Shown here: positions 11,264 to 24,071 of the stretch, piece after piece
Position numbering within the stretch: the first letter of the stretch is position 1
How the letters are laid out: each line of letters starts with the position of its first letter
Assembly (NCBI GenBank): GCA_027575765.1
Contig: JANBPT010000586.1
Location: 1-29,365 of the forward strand
DNA from: Tieghemiomyces parasiticus
Lineage: Eukaryota > Kickxellomycota > Dimargaritomycetes > Dimargaritales > Dimargaritaceae
DNA: 29,365 bases
Reading direction: 5' to 3'
Notes under the pieces: model-generated
What the model was told of the DNA's origin: nothing
The model's database searches: none
Seen by the model: the letters and a program-made list of their open reading frames with translations, nothing else
Position numbers and translations under genes: made by a program

Positions 11264-12140
11264 CTAGGCGGCAACAGTGGCGGCCTCCTCCTCCTCGGCG
11301 GCGGCGGTGGCGCGGGCTGATAATTGTATGAAGGGGGAGAGGGAATAGGTAAAAAAACAAATACATTAGCATCAACGTCAGGACTGCTCAATAAGGGTGA
11401 TCCAAGGTAGAGTAACGATACGCGTCTCGGCCAAAAAAACACGACCGTCTTGGACATTGAATAACTTACTGTAGATCTTCTGGGCGTGGTGGCTGCAGAC
11501 GAGACGGATGGTACCCTGAGCCTCGAGCTCCTTGAGGGCGGCGCGGGCGAGCGAGCCGTTGATGCGGAGACGGTCGATGAGCACGGCCGGGGTGATGAGC
11601 TTGTAGGCGGGCACCTCCTTCATCAGCTTGTCAAGCGTGGCCTGGTCGAACATGACGGCGTTGTTGGCCTTGTCCTTGACCTTACCCTTAGACCACTTCT
11701 TCTTGTTCTTGCCAGCGGCACCACCCTTGACGGCTTCTTTCTTGGCCTACAAAAAGGATTAGTAGATGTAAAACAGAGGAGGGGACAGAGTGAGTTAGAA
11801 AGTGGAACTATAAGAGCATCTCTACATCCAGAACTGGATCGGTGAATCTATGAAAGGAATGAGGCATTCGGCCGACAGAGATCTCTGTTATGTCTGTCAC
11901 GGAGAGTGTTGACGCCCACTGGCTGCACGAGAAACGTCCATCCATCCGTCGTCGGTCGCTCGATACTGTAGGAAACTGCACCAGAGGGATACTTGCTTCC
12001 GTCTCGATGGGATTTCAGGCGATACGTGTATCAAGTGGCCAACAATTCGGTGGACATTGTTGACGGATGGATGGATGGTTTCTCATGCCCTTGGAATGCA
12101 TGCGGTGTCGTCGTTGAAAACCAGTGTGACGACGTACCAT
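11264..12140 (-). CDS. RPS25: Ribosomal protein eS25 (RPS25)
   Basis: eS25 is a small-subunit protein near the E site, needed for IRES-driven and some non-canonical initiation. Exons on the minus strand are 12140-12138 (the ATG alone, followed by GTACGT), 11746-11470 and 11316-11264, giving 110 residues against 105-125 for the family. Diagnostic blocks are a Lys-rich start with [20 protein letters not shown], then [39 protein letters not shown] and IYTRATA before an acidic Ala/Glu tail. Both splice joins keep frame. The leader upstream of the ATG has a CCTCCTCTCTCTCTC tract, as often seen in ribosomal protein genes. The first intron is 391 bases, more than twice the local norm, and is strongly structured (see separate entry). 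The ATG-only first exon is inferred from the fit of donor, acceptor and leader. Identity is certain. Confidence 0.93.
11875..11888. repeat. 14-base perfect palindrome in RPS25 intron 1
   Basis: The sequence ACAGAGATCTCTGT reads the same on both strands. It lies between the long inverted repeat and the acceptor of the intron. Confidence 0.85.
11926..12087 (-). ncRNA. Long inverted repeat in RPS25 intron 1, candidate structured RNA
   Basis: Arms 11926-11950 and 12062-12087 are complementary over about 24 pairs with one small bulge: a perfect 14-base core (GACGGATGGATGGA and its complement) plus a ten-base outer part with one G-U pair. The loop of about 110 bases contains a second perfect 7-base stem (CAACAAT...ATTGTTG, 12038-12060). 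I looked for snoRNA C and D boxes and found no good C box. An H/ACA RNA, a hairpin precursor, an autoregulatory pre-mRNA structure or a small inverted-repeat element are all possible. The pairing is seen directly; the function is unknown. Confidence 0.45.
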
Positions 12141-12179
12141 ATTGAAAATGTATGTATCGAGCAATCGGGGGTAATACGA

Positions 12180-12198
12180 TTGAGAGAGAGAGGAGGCG
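12180..12198 (-). promoter_or_regulatory. Pyrimidine-rich leader tract of RPS25
   Basis: On the minus strand this reads as an almost pure C/T tract (CCTCCTCTCTCTCTC), about 40-60 bases upstream of the ATG. Such tracts mark transcription starts of many ribosomal protein genes. It probably lies at or near the mRNA start. Confidence 0.4.
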
Positions 12199-12791
12199 TA
12201 ACGAGGTCAAGGGCGATTGTTAGGTTATAGATAGGCCCACAATGTCCATAGGACAAGGACCCCCAGGTCTCTGCCTACCTAGTGCCGCCCTCCCAACACT
12301 CCGAAGATGGGAATATGCCTATAGGAAATCCGGTCACCTGACCAATAATCGCCCCAGGAGATTCGAACTACAGGAAGAAGTAAATTGGCCGGTCGACCAA
12401 CCTTGACCAAATCCGCCTAATGCTAGGCGATAAGTGCCGTGGTGACTGCGACAAACTCTATAAACAAATCAGTTCATCATATCACTGCACCCAGCGCAAC
12501 CTTCACCAAGTAAAACCCATGACTAAAACTGCCTCCAAGAAATGATAACTCCTACATCCTTAAAATTCTCTAGCACGGGCTGTGTACATAGTCAAACGAC
12601 CGGCAGGAGCATTATGTGATCAGACCGCAAACTCTAATATGACTAAATGCATCTTACCTGGCTTGGTTCGATCGGCACCTCAGGTGCCTAATGCAAGGCC
12701 ACGATGTGAAGCGTCGTTATAAAAAGCCTGATTGTGGCAATTCCAAAAGATAATATATTAAATCTATTATATCACCCTATAGCAACATCGG
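12199..12791. other. Intergenic region between RPS25 and the tRNA gene
   Basis: I see no open frame of note and no RNA gene. It should hold the RPS25 promoter on the minus strand and the short upstream region of the tRNA gene. An AT-rich patch lies at 12745-12775. Confidence 0.5.
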
Positions 12792-12863
12792 GCCTGCTTG
12801 GCTCAGTGGTAGAGCGTCTGTCTCGTAAACAGAAGATCGGTGGTTCGAATCCGCCAGTGGGCA
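12792..12863 (+). tRNA. tRNA-Thr, anticodon CGU
   Basis: A complete 72-base cloverleaf without an intron. The acceptor stem is GCCTGCT with AGTGGGC, all seven positions pairing with two G-U pairs. The D arm is GCTC-AGTGGTA-GAGC, the anticodon arm is TCTGT-CTCGTAA-ACAGA, and the T arm is GGTGG-TTCGAAT-CCGCC. The anticodon CGT at the loop centre reads ACG, so threonine. A discriminator A follows and CCA is not encoded, as normal in eukaryotes. Box A (TGGCTCAGTGG) and box B (GGTTCGAATCC) are intact, and a run of four T at 12869-12872 can end Pol III transcription. Confidence 0.95.
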
Positions 12864-12868
12864 TCACC

Positions 12869-12872
12869 TTTT
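12869..12872 (+). terminator. Pol III terminator of tRNA-Thr
   Basis: A TTTT run six bases after the end of the tRNA, inside the small hairpin-capable CACCTTTTGGTG. Confidence 0.7.
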
Positions 12873-16553
<3,681 letters not shown>

Positions 16554-16557
<4 letters not shown>

Positions 16558-17823
16558 TGGGATTGACAATGGGACCAGTCCGAAGGCTCCTTATTCACCA
16601 CGATTTGGTCCTTAATGTGGGACCAAGTTGTAAGGGTTATTGGGCGGTTCGCTTACACCGCAGGGCTTTAAACCCGGGCTCGTTCGCCTCCCCATTCCTC
16701 TCTCACTGATGAAAACCAAGTCAAAAGAGCACATTGCTCCCTATTAACTTACCCCTTTGATCCAAAATTCGATCTCCCGTGCGGTATATTTGCAGTTTGG
16801 CTGCTCGAGGAGGATATTTCGGGCCTTCTCGATTAACTCTGGAATATTAAATGGCCCGTCAAATAATGGGATCACACTCTTCAGGCATCGGACCACGTCG
16901 GTTCCGAGGTGTCCTGTGGGGCTCCAATTGTCTACTCCACGCCCGGACGACATTTCAAATGCGGCCTTCGATTTCGCATCGTGAGGTTTACGAACCGCGG
17001 GGCTGGAGTCTTTTGCGGTGGTATTACGCCGGATAGGTGCAGTATGAGATCTCTTTGAGGAGTCGGGGGATTCTGACGACGAGTCACTCGATGTGGAGGA
17101 ATCGGAAGATTCAGACGAGTCACTCGATGTCGATTCGCGACGGGCGCGTGCCGGGGACAGATTGTCACGTCGGACGGACTTTATGGGAGACTTTGAGCGT
17201 AGCGGTGAGGCTCCGCGCTTGGCAGGCAAGGTGTGGTCGGGTCGGGGCGGCTCCGTGGTCTTTGGTGTAAAATCATGGCTGCCAGGTAGTGTCAGGGTGG
17301 GCTGGCTGATCAGATTGCCTACCGCAGGTGCCTTGTTATAAGGTACAGCGGGCGAATCTCCGGCGGTGCTTTCTTTCTTAATATCGGCAGCCATCGGGTA
17401 CAAATTCGTCTAGTTTACGATGAATTACATCGCCGGGCGAGGTAAGCACAGGAATTCATGAAAGTACAAAGCGGCCAGCAACGGTCAATATCTTGGTGTC
17501 GTATCAATATCTAGGACAGGTTGAAAGGCTGTCGATCCGGTAAGAAGGCTTCCAGCTTCAACTAACGCGGCATATCCCTCGATGGAGCCTTAGAAAATGT
17601 CGATATATATATCTCAGTCCAACTATGGACTTACATTCTTAGTCTCATACGCAACTTTCTCTTCGGGTGTAAAGCACTTATTGTGGTGCAAATAGTCGTC
17701 ACCTAGGAGGTCCGTACGGCAGCCAAGGCACGAAAATCGCACCCGACGGCACCGCTTGAGGTGTTTCTGGAGCGTGGACTGGGGGAGGACCGCCTGGCAC
17801 ACATCACAAATAAAGTGGGCCAT
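16554..17823 (-). CDS. LYAR-type C2HC zinc-finger nucleolar protein (paralogue a)
   Basis: LYAR proteins are nucleolar factors of ribosome biogenesis and growth. Exon 1 (17823-17635, 63 residues) encodes the paired zinc knuckle: ICDVC...LQKHLKRC, then FSCLGCRTDLLGDDYLHHNKC. Exon 2 (17409-16753) encodes a long disordered part with basic SPIRS/SPLRSK-like patches and a Ser/Asp run at about residues 150-175, then a helical end (FNIPELIEKARNILLEQPNC, then REIEFWIKG) resembling the winged-helix-like C-terminus of LYAR. Exon 3 is probably 16610-16554 (18 residues, DQIVVNKEPSDW...), chosen because it gives a normal 142-base intron; an alternative is an acceptor near 16410. Total is about 300 residues. 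The stop codon overlaps the candidate DUS2 stop on the other strand. Paralogues b and c lie downstream. The zinc finger is certain; the last exon is not. Confidence 0.85.
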
Positions 17824-18320
17824 GGTGGACTGATAATACAGAGGATAAGGGGTCTCTGGTGGAGAGCGGTTGGACTAGGCTCTAATTGGGAAAAAGTGGT
17901 GAGCACAGTAGCAGTAAATTCCTCCAAGTTGATGTACAGACGGAGATCGAGAGGACTGGTAGCGGAAAGGTAGGCGGGTGGCGGTGAGTCAGGCTATCTC
18001 CTGGCATTAGACAAGGCATAGCCTAAGCGGTAGAGCATTGGTGACCTGCTTTTTTTTCTACGAATCCCAGGCCTACCCACTCAGTTTTAATTATGGATAG
18101 CGATAACTAGGCACATAAGCTGTGCCCGCGGGAAGGAAAAAAAAAAAAAGGTCAGGGGGAATGCATCTGCCAGGCAGAGCTTCTCTATTAGGTTGACCTT
18201 AGCCACCTGTTGATGGTCAATACGAGGTAGTCCCGCTACGTTGATTCGCTACCGCGATTCTGAGCCACTTGCTTCTCATATTTTTTTTTTCGAATTGCGA
18301 AGACTTGAGCTACCACTGCC
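17824..18320. other. Divergent promoter region between LYAR-a and LYAR-b
   Basis: The two paralogues start here in opposite directions, 497 bases apart. It contains a tRNA-like relic and an A13 run (listed separately) and another T run near 18280. No gene of normal type is seen. Confidence 0.5.
18014..18149 (+). repeat. tRNA-like relic followed by poly(A), possible SINE
   Basis: A perfect box A (TAGCCTAAGCGG) sits at 18019-18030 and is followed by GTAGAGC. A box-B-like CTACGAATCCC lies about 30 bases on, and AGGC at the start is matched by GCCT after it, like a remnant acceptor stem. The anticodon part is replaced by a T8 run. About 60 bases further is a run of 13 A (18137-18149). Short copies GTCAGG flank the unit at 17988-17993 and 18151-18156. 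This is the layout of a tRNA-derived SINE or a degenerate tRNA, but each element is short. Confidence 0.25.
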
Positions 18321-19531
18321 ATGGCCAATCTATACTGTTGCAAATGTAAGGCGATCGTCTCGGCCTCGCAGCTAGCTGAACACCGCAAGGCGTGCGGTAG
18401 TATGCAGTATGTGTCTGTGAAACAGGCCCCAAAGAGCCCTGCACTTTCTGTGAAGCCAGAGACCCCGATAGCTACGCCGGAACCGATGCAGTCCGCCCCC
18501 ACCCCCACCGCCCCCCCATACACAACCTTAGCCACAGCCTCGGCCTCACCAGTGACGGCCCACAGCACCACTTCCGGAGTGCCCAAAGCTGCGAATACGG
18601 CCGCGAGTACCAGTGGATCGGATGAGCCCAAAAAACCCGTTATCCCGACCGTGCCCAAGAAAGCCAAGCTTTCCAAAAAGACCACTCCGGCCGCCAAATC
18701 AACCCCATCCACAAAATCCAGCACTGTTAAAGAGCCCTTACATAAAAAGACCTCGACCCTACCCTCGGGAACCACGCCACCGGTCACTCCTTCCAAACCC
18801 TTAAAGGCAGCCAAGCGTAAACACTCGACTGTGCAGTCGTCCCCGAGCGAGGTAAGGAGTTCAGCCGACCTCTTGCTGGCACATTGTAGATTCCAGCGGT
18901 TAAAAGTACTCCTTCGATTACTATTCCCACCCGATAGCTCGGCTTCGCCTTACATGTTTCTTACCCATGCAATGCGAACTGTCCGTACCCTTTCACTCCT
19001 ATAGGCAGCCAAAAAACAGCGGGCAGCCCACGAAGTAAAGGCATCGCTGGACTCACCGCCCACACCGGTCGAAGTACCGGCAAAGCCCAAATTCGTGACA
19101 AGTAACACTCTGACCGAATGGAATAACCTCCCGCTGACTGGGCAAATCGACCAGGACGTTAAGAATGTGGCCCGGCTTCGGTTGCAAGAACTGAATCTCT
19201 GGTTTAACCTTTTCGATCTCGTCAAGTTCGTTAAGATGCAGATACTGCACCATCCGATGAATACCTACAGCCCCCAAGGGCTGGATAAGGCCTGCTTCGA
19301 AGTAAGTAGCTCGACAGGAGATGGAGGTCCCCATCAGTACGCTGGCCAAAGAAAAACGTGGCACGGGCGGACATTACTTTATTGGACAAAAGTGCCTTCA
19401 CTGTAAACCAAGTCTAATCCCGTCGTGTTGATACTGGCCCCTTCCCTGCCTATCCACTACCCGTCGATCCGCGTCCGTAGCACATTAAATTGCAATCCGC
19501 CGGGACGAATGTCGAGTTCGTCTTGGACTGA
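18321..19531 (+). CDS. LYAR-like zinc-finger protein with a single knuckle (paralogue b)
   Basis: Exons 18321-18851, 19005-19301 and 19481-19531 join in frame to 292 residues. The start lies in a good context (CTGCCATGG). The N-terminus has CCKCKAIVSASQLAEHRKAC, a C-x2-C...H-x3-C knuckle equal to the first half of the LYAR finger; the second half found in paralogues a and c is missing. Residues 40-177 are low-complexity Pro/Thr/Ser/Lys, with basic KKAKLSKK and KAAKRKH patches that could act in nuclear or nucleolar targeting. The C-terminal domain (VARLRLQELNLWFNLFDLVK onward) ends in a tiny exon reading HIKLQSAGTNVEFVLD, matching the tail of paralogue c (SLKLKLSGDRLEFD). This shared end supports both the join and the family call. 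Confidence 0.8.
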
Positions 19532-20307
19532 GAATTTTGTGTCGGTGGGGACCACCTAGCTGGGCACGGGTTACTCTCCGCTGTCCAAGCCTTGGGCTTG
19601 TCTTGTCAATTATGGCAAACCCGTGAGGCTGTATTGGTAGAGTGTTCCAGAGCGAGGAGGTGTGCGACAACACTCTCCTAAAGTTGCAGTTTGTACCGGA
19701 TTCTAGGCAGTCGAATCACCAACCATTACTCTTCTACCCTTCGGTTAGCAATGGTTTAATGGGACTAGAGATGGTCATGGTCGGACCCATTGACATCAGC
19801 ACTGGTAATAAAATCGCTTTCTCGGCCGACGTCGAACCCCCGATTGCGATGAAATATATCGGCTTCTCTAAAAGTAGCCACTAGTCCATGCCCAGCCTTA
19901 TCATCGATGAAGTCAAATGGTGAATTAGGCAACGGCCGGGCCTGAGGGTGTACCCACGAAAGTCTAAGTGGCCATCGGCTAGTAACCCAGGTCTAGTCAA
20001 GGCGTCTAAAGGGGAGGCCAGGGCGTATAAAGAGGAAATATAGATACAGGAGTTATAGGGTTCAACCTTTTTTTATTTTATTTTTTGTCCGCAGGTCGAC
20101 TCGGAATCTCTCACAATTTTTTTTTTCAGGCTTAGGTCAGGAGCCAAATGGCTGGTAAAACAGCCATTTGGGAATATAGAAAAGGAATGGCGGAGCAAAC
20201 TCAGCCCATATCGGCACCCTAACGCATCCTTGCTCCTACGCTATCTATTCCCAAGCTGCCACCCGTGTCATTCCCTCAATTGCCTCTGTTTGCCTAACGA
20301 CGCCGCC
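19532..20307. other. Intergenic region between LYAR-b and LYAR-c
   Basis: An open + frame at 19651-19884, after a TTCCAG acceptor-like site, reads 77 residues (VSNGLMGLEMVMVGPIDIST is typical). It could be an alternative last exon of LYAR-b or a chance frame. The stretch 20065-20130 is T-rich with two AG-ending runs, consistent with a leader intron or promoter of LYAR-c, and a perfect hairpin follows at 20144-20171. Confidence 0.45.
20144..20171. repeat. Perfect 11-bp hairpin upstream of LYAR-c
   Basis: CCAAATGGCTG at 20144-20154 is the exact reverse complement of 20161-20171, with a six-base GTAAAA loop. It lies about 140 bases before the LYAR-c start codon and just after T-rich sequence, so it may be in the leader RNA or be a palindromic protein site. 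Confidence 0.75.
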
Positions 20308-21253
20308 ATGGTCTCATTCGTCTGCAATGCGTGCCAGAGCACAGTAAAGAAGCCTCAACTGGACGCTCACACCCGCCGGTGCCAGCAGGCCCAATTCACC
20401 TGCCTCGACTGCAACACCGACTTTTACGACGGAAACTACCGTTACCATACGCAATGCATCACTGAGGCCGAGAAGTACGAAAAAGCGAAACCTAAGGGTA
20501 AACAGCAGGCCAAGAAGCAGGCTTCGAAACCCGAGAGAGCTGGTCAGAACCCCATCTTTCCAGCAAAGGCGGCACCAAAGCAGCAGCAGTCAGCCGCCGG
20601 TAACAACGCAGTCCCAGCGTCTATCGTTGCCCAATTGAAGGAGCAGGAGGCCAGCCAGGCCAGCACGCCGCCAACCCTGGAGGCCACGTCAATCAAGCGC
20701 AAGGCGGATAAACCAGAAGAGTCGAAGCCAAACAAGCGTCAGTTCCCAGAGCCAACCCGGTCGGACGAGGTGGCCGAATCGACGGGCAAGCCTTCCAAGA
20801 CACAGCGCAATGCCGTGGAGAAACTGAACGGTGAAGTTGGCGAGGACGGCCGTAAACAGCTGGCGGCGTGGCGGCAGAAGTCCCTCGTAGGTGTGATTCA
20901 CGAAGATATCGTGTTGGCCGTTAAGGCTGGTCTCAATAGCAAAGGTAGCGCGGTAGAAATCGACAGCCTCCCCGCCTTGGCCAAAACCACGCTCCTAAGC
21001 CACCCATCGAACGTGCATTCCAAATCGACGGTCAAAAAGGCCAGCAAGGTAAGCGTCGCCTGCCGACTATGGGGTTGATAGCGGGCAACAGCCTGGTCCT
21101 GACAAGCTACATTATGGGGGTTAGACTTTGTGATATTAGCCCAAGTAATGGAATATACCCACGCTAACCGCCCGCTTTGCCCCTAATTCCTACGCCACTG
21201 TATTTTAGAGCCTGAAGCTCAAACTGTCTGGCGACCGGCTCGAATTTGATTAG
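20308..21253 (+). CDS. LYAR-type C2HC zinc-finger nucleolar protein (paralogue c)
   Basis: Exons 20308-21048 and 21209-21253 give 261 residues. The start is the ATG in CGCCGCCATGG, an ideal context. Both zinc knuckles are complete: FVCNACQSTVKKPQLDAHTRRC is read at residues 4-25 as C-x2-C, H-x3-C, then FTCLDCNTDFYDGNYRYHTQC. The spacing and the CLDCNTDF/GDDY-type core match LYAR of animals and fungi. A Lys/Gln-rich linker, with IKRKADK and KPNKRQF patches, leads to a helical part (RKQLAAWRQKSLVGVIHEDI) and the terminal strand SLKLKLSGDRLEFD in the second exon. This is the best-preserved member of the cluster and is probably the true LYAR orthologue. A polyadenylation signal follows at 21316. 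Confidence 0.9.
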
Positions 21254-21315
21254 AGGGTTTTCAAAAAAACGTGGTCCGCTATTGCAACGCCAGTGCCGTG
21301 GCTGTTTTCGCTGCC

Positions 21316-21321
21316 AATAAA
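21316..21321 (+). terminator. Polyadenylation signal of LYAR-c
   Basis: AATAAA 63 bases after the stop codon, within the 135-base gap between two convergent genes. Confidence 0.55.
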
Positions 21322-21388
21322 CACCTGGTGTACACGTATTCTAAATTGTAGTGTATTTCTGTGGTCACATTTTACCCGACAGTTTAAA

Positions 21389-23810
21389 CTACTCGCCATC
21401 GCTGCCGTAAATGTCACCGAAGTCATCGTCCTCATCGTCGAGGTCTGATCGTGGGAAACCATCGGGGGCGGTAGTCAAAATGGACAGCAAATTAGCCAAG
21501 GTCCGAGACTAGTTGATGTAGCGCCAGAGGCGTCAGTATACCACTGTTTGTCAGCAGATAGGTTATAGGTTAAAGACTTACCTGGACTGTCCCCATTCGG
21601 GATGTCATGGAACGCCTCGAGAGTTTGCATTAATTGATCGACCTGGTGGCGTAAAAAAATGTATTGCGGTGGTAATGAAAATCAGTTGGCCTGCGGCTGT
21701 CCAATGTGGCCCTATAAAACACCTCCGACTAGAGGGTGAGCTGTCATTACGTACCTTTGAATTGACATTCTTGGCCACGTCTTCAGGGAGGGATGCTAGC
21801 TCAGCCGTGGCTCGTGAGGCGGCACGAGTGGCGCGCTCGTGTTCGTACCGGGTGATCAGTTCGGCCACTAGCTTTTGCTCGGCCTCGACATCTTCGGTTT
21901 CGGTGTCGTGGGCGGGCGGGTGCGGCGAAGGCTCGCGGCTAAAATAGGCGCGCATACGCTCGATTAGGTACCGCCGGAAGTACTGGTGGATAGCTGGGTG
22001 GAACCAGCCGGAGGGCCGAGTGCTCTTGGGCAGTAAAACGGCATCAAGGTTGGCGATCCGACGAATGTGAGGAACGTTTAGTTCACCAATTTCGACGCAT
22101 AGCAGGTTAAGCCGGCGACGCACCGGGTGGGTGGTAAAGGGCAGCGCAATGGGTGTATTAGCTGGGGTGGCGGAAGTGAGAAGTACGGCTCGGTCGGGGT
22201 CCGCACGATCGCCCAGCTGGCCAATAAAACTGGCCAACCGGAGCGAAATGCGCTGGTAGTAGCGGGCGGCGGGGTCCAGGCGTGGATCGTAACCGTATCT
22301 GAGCCAACCGTGGTTCCAAGGGCCCCCAGTCATCGTGTAGGCCACCTGGGCCAGAAGCACGTTGGGGTCGTCTGGGAGGGCGTGCGAAACTACCTGGCCA
22401 CGTGTCTCGATCTCGGCGGTAAGGAGATGCAAGAGGTCGTGCTTAAGCCATAACGGACGCTCGCTGAACCGCTGGCGCAGTTCCTCGACCACCCACGATA
22501 TGAGGTTGCTGGCCCGCCGCGTAATTGCTGGGGTCGGACCGTCTGGAACAACCGATGTGTCGGTGGTACAGCGGAGGAAAGTTTCCCCTTCATTCCGTTT
22601 GCGGTGCATTAAGACGGCCACTGCCGGTTGGTCCACAAATTTGGGAATGTACGTCGGCGCCATTTGTGAGCTCTGCTGGTAGTCGTAATGGGTCGCCAGA
22701 GCCGGTAGCTTCGCCACATTAGGGCCGAAAACCTGCGGGAACTGGAGCAGGCCCGCCTCGACTGCCATGGCATCGAAATCGAACGTGGCGATGCGATTCA
22801 CTGGCCATTCGGAAAAGAAGCATGCAGGTCATGAAATTGGACGGCAGGGTTGGTTTAAGGAGACTCGGCGCAATAGTTCGGATAGTCCATCTTTAGCAAA
22901 ATAAGTATGGCGGATACGGACCCGGCGGACCATTGATGTCCCCGTTGAACCCCCACTTCCTCCTCCTCCCATCTACTTACCATCAAGGGTCTGGGCGGCC
23001 TGCCCAAACTTGACCAGTGGGTCCCGGATCGAGGTGGCTAGCTGGAAATCGGCAAGACCTGGTATTATCCGTATTGGCAACGCCCATGCAGTGAATAGAG
23101 TTAGAGCTCGTGTATGCTACTGGCTGCCCGAATGGGACGCGTTTAGGTCACCAAGTGGCCACGGTGCAAGGGTACTACGGCATCATAAAGACTCTGAATC
23201 CACCACTTACTTCGGAAGCGGGCCGTCCGTGTAATGAAGCCACAGACCTCAGTGGCCGTGCGCACCACTTGCTCCGCTGTGGCGTCGTTAGTTTCCTGTC
23301 CGTTCGTCTGCCGTTGCTTCTTCCGCCGTACGGTGCGGGTAACTTTCAGGAGGAGTCCGTCGTCTGGGCAGATCGTTCCCTGGATTCCGTGGCTGTATGG
23401 ATCTTCGACGCGGTAGCGGAGTTCGATTTCATTGTGGCCCGAGTTGTACGCCTGGGCGTGGTTGCGTAGTACAGCAAAGATCATAGGTATGGTCAGCAAT
23501 GAGGAAAGGTGACGCTGGCGAATGCGGTCACCTTTTCTGGGTCACTCCTGTCGCCGTACACATTACTCATTACAGTCTCCCATAAAGAAGACGGGCGTTT
23601 CTAAAAACAAGTCGAGCCTGTTACCTTCTGGATCTTCCCCTCGCCACCTAGCGAGCGGAGCACCTTTTCAGTCGACCGTACGTGGCCCGGGTACTCGACC
23701 ACGAAGTAGTCCTGGAGCGGCGCCATTTCGAAAGGGATGGTGTCGCACGCCACACCACCGCAATCGGCTTGGCCGCTCGCCAAACCATTGATACTGGCAC
23801 TGTTGGCCAT
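21389..23810 (-). CDS. TFC1: TFIIIC subunit tau95 (Tfc1/Sfc1/GTF3C5 family)
   Basis: This subunit helps TFIIIC bind box A of tRNA genes and 5S promoters in the nucleus and recruits Pol III factors. Six exons on the minus strand join in frame: 23810-23625, 23451-23211, 23058-22981, 22800-21755, 21642-21582 and 21444-21389, giving 555 residues. Landmarks are the N-terminal VVEYPGHVRSTEKVLRSLGG, then ELRYRVEDPYSHGI and LLLKVTRTVRRKK of the triple-barrel dimerisation domain, LADFQLATSIRDP, and the central domain with FSERPLWLKHDLLHLL and YTMTGGPWNHGWLRYGYDPR, the most characteristic block. The C-terminus is very acidic (DLDDEDDDFGDIYGSDGE), as in yeast tau95. Introns are 112-180 bases. It diverges from the F-box gene with only 261 bases between starts. 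Confidence 0.93.
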
Positions 23811-24071
23811 GGTTGTTTAGAGGCAGGTGCCGTGTACGATGGTTGGTTTGGGTGGTGATCTGATGGATGCCCAGGTGAGGCTGATTGGTATGGATTAGGC
23901 ACAATAGGGGATAAAATGTGGCGGGCAGTTCAGAATTTGATTGATGGGTCGGCGATAGGGCCAGTCTGACATTAGTCCCTGGGTTTAGCATCGCGTCCCA
24001 AAGTGGATTCAGCTCTGTTTGACTACAGCCCAAAGGTGCATCGCCCGTCGGAGCTGGCGCCGCAGCCGTCG
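23811..24071. promoter_or_regulatory. Compact divergent promoter, tau95 and F-box gene
   Basis: The two ATG codons are 261 bases apart and point away from each other, so both promoters must lie here. ATTGG at 23884, a reversed CCAAT box, is the only common element I can name. No TATA box stands out. Confidence 0.5.

Noticed and set aside
12340..12380. TTCGAATC on the minus strand as part of a second tRNA
   Set aside because: The flanking bases do not form a T stem and no box A or anticodon arm fits.
18236..18814. A 192-codon minus frame rich in Gly, Val and Ala
   Set aside because: Exact antisense of the Pro/Thr/Ser-rich linker of LYAR-b, whose plus frame has the zinc knuckle and matching splice joins.
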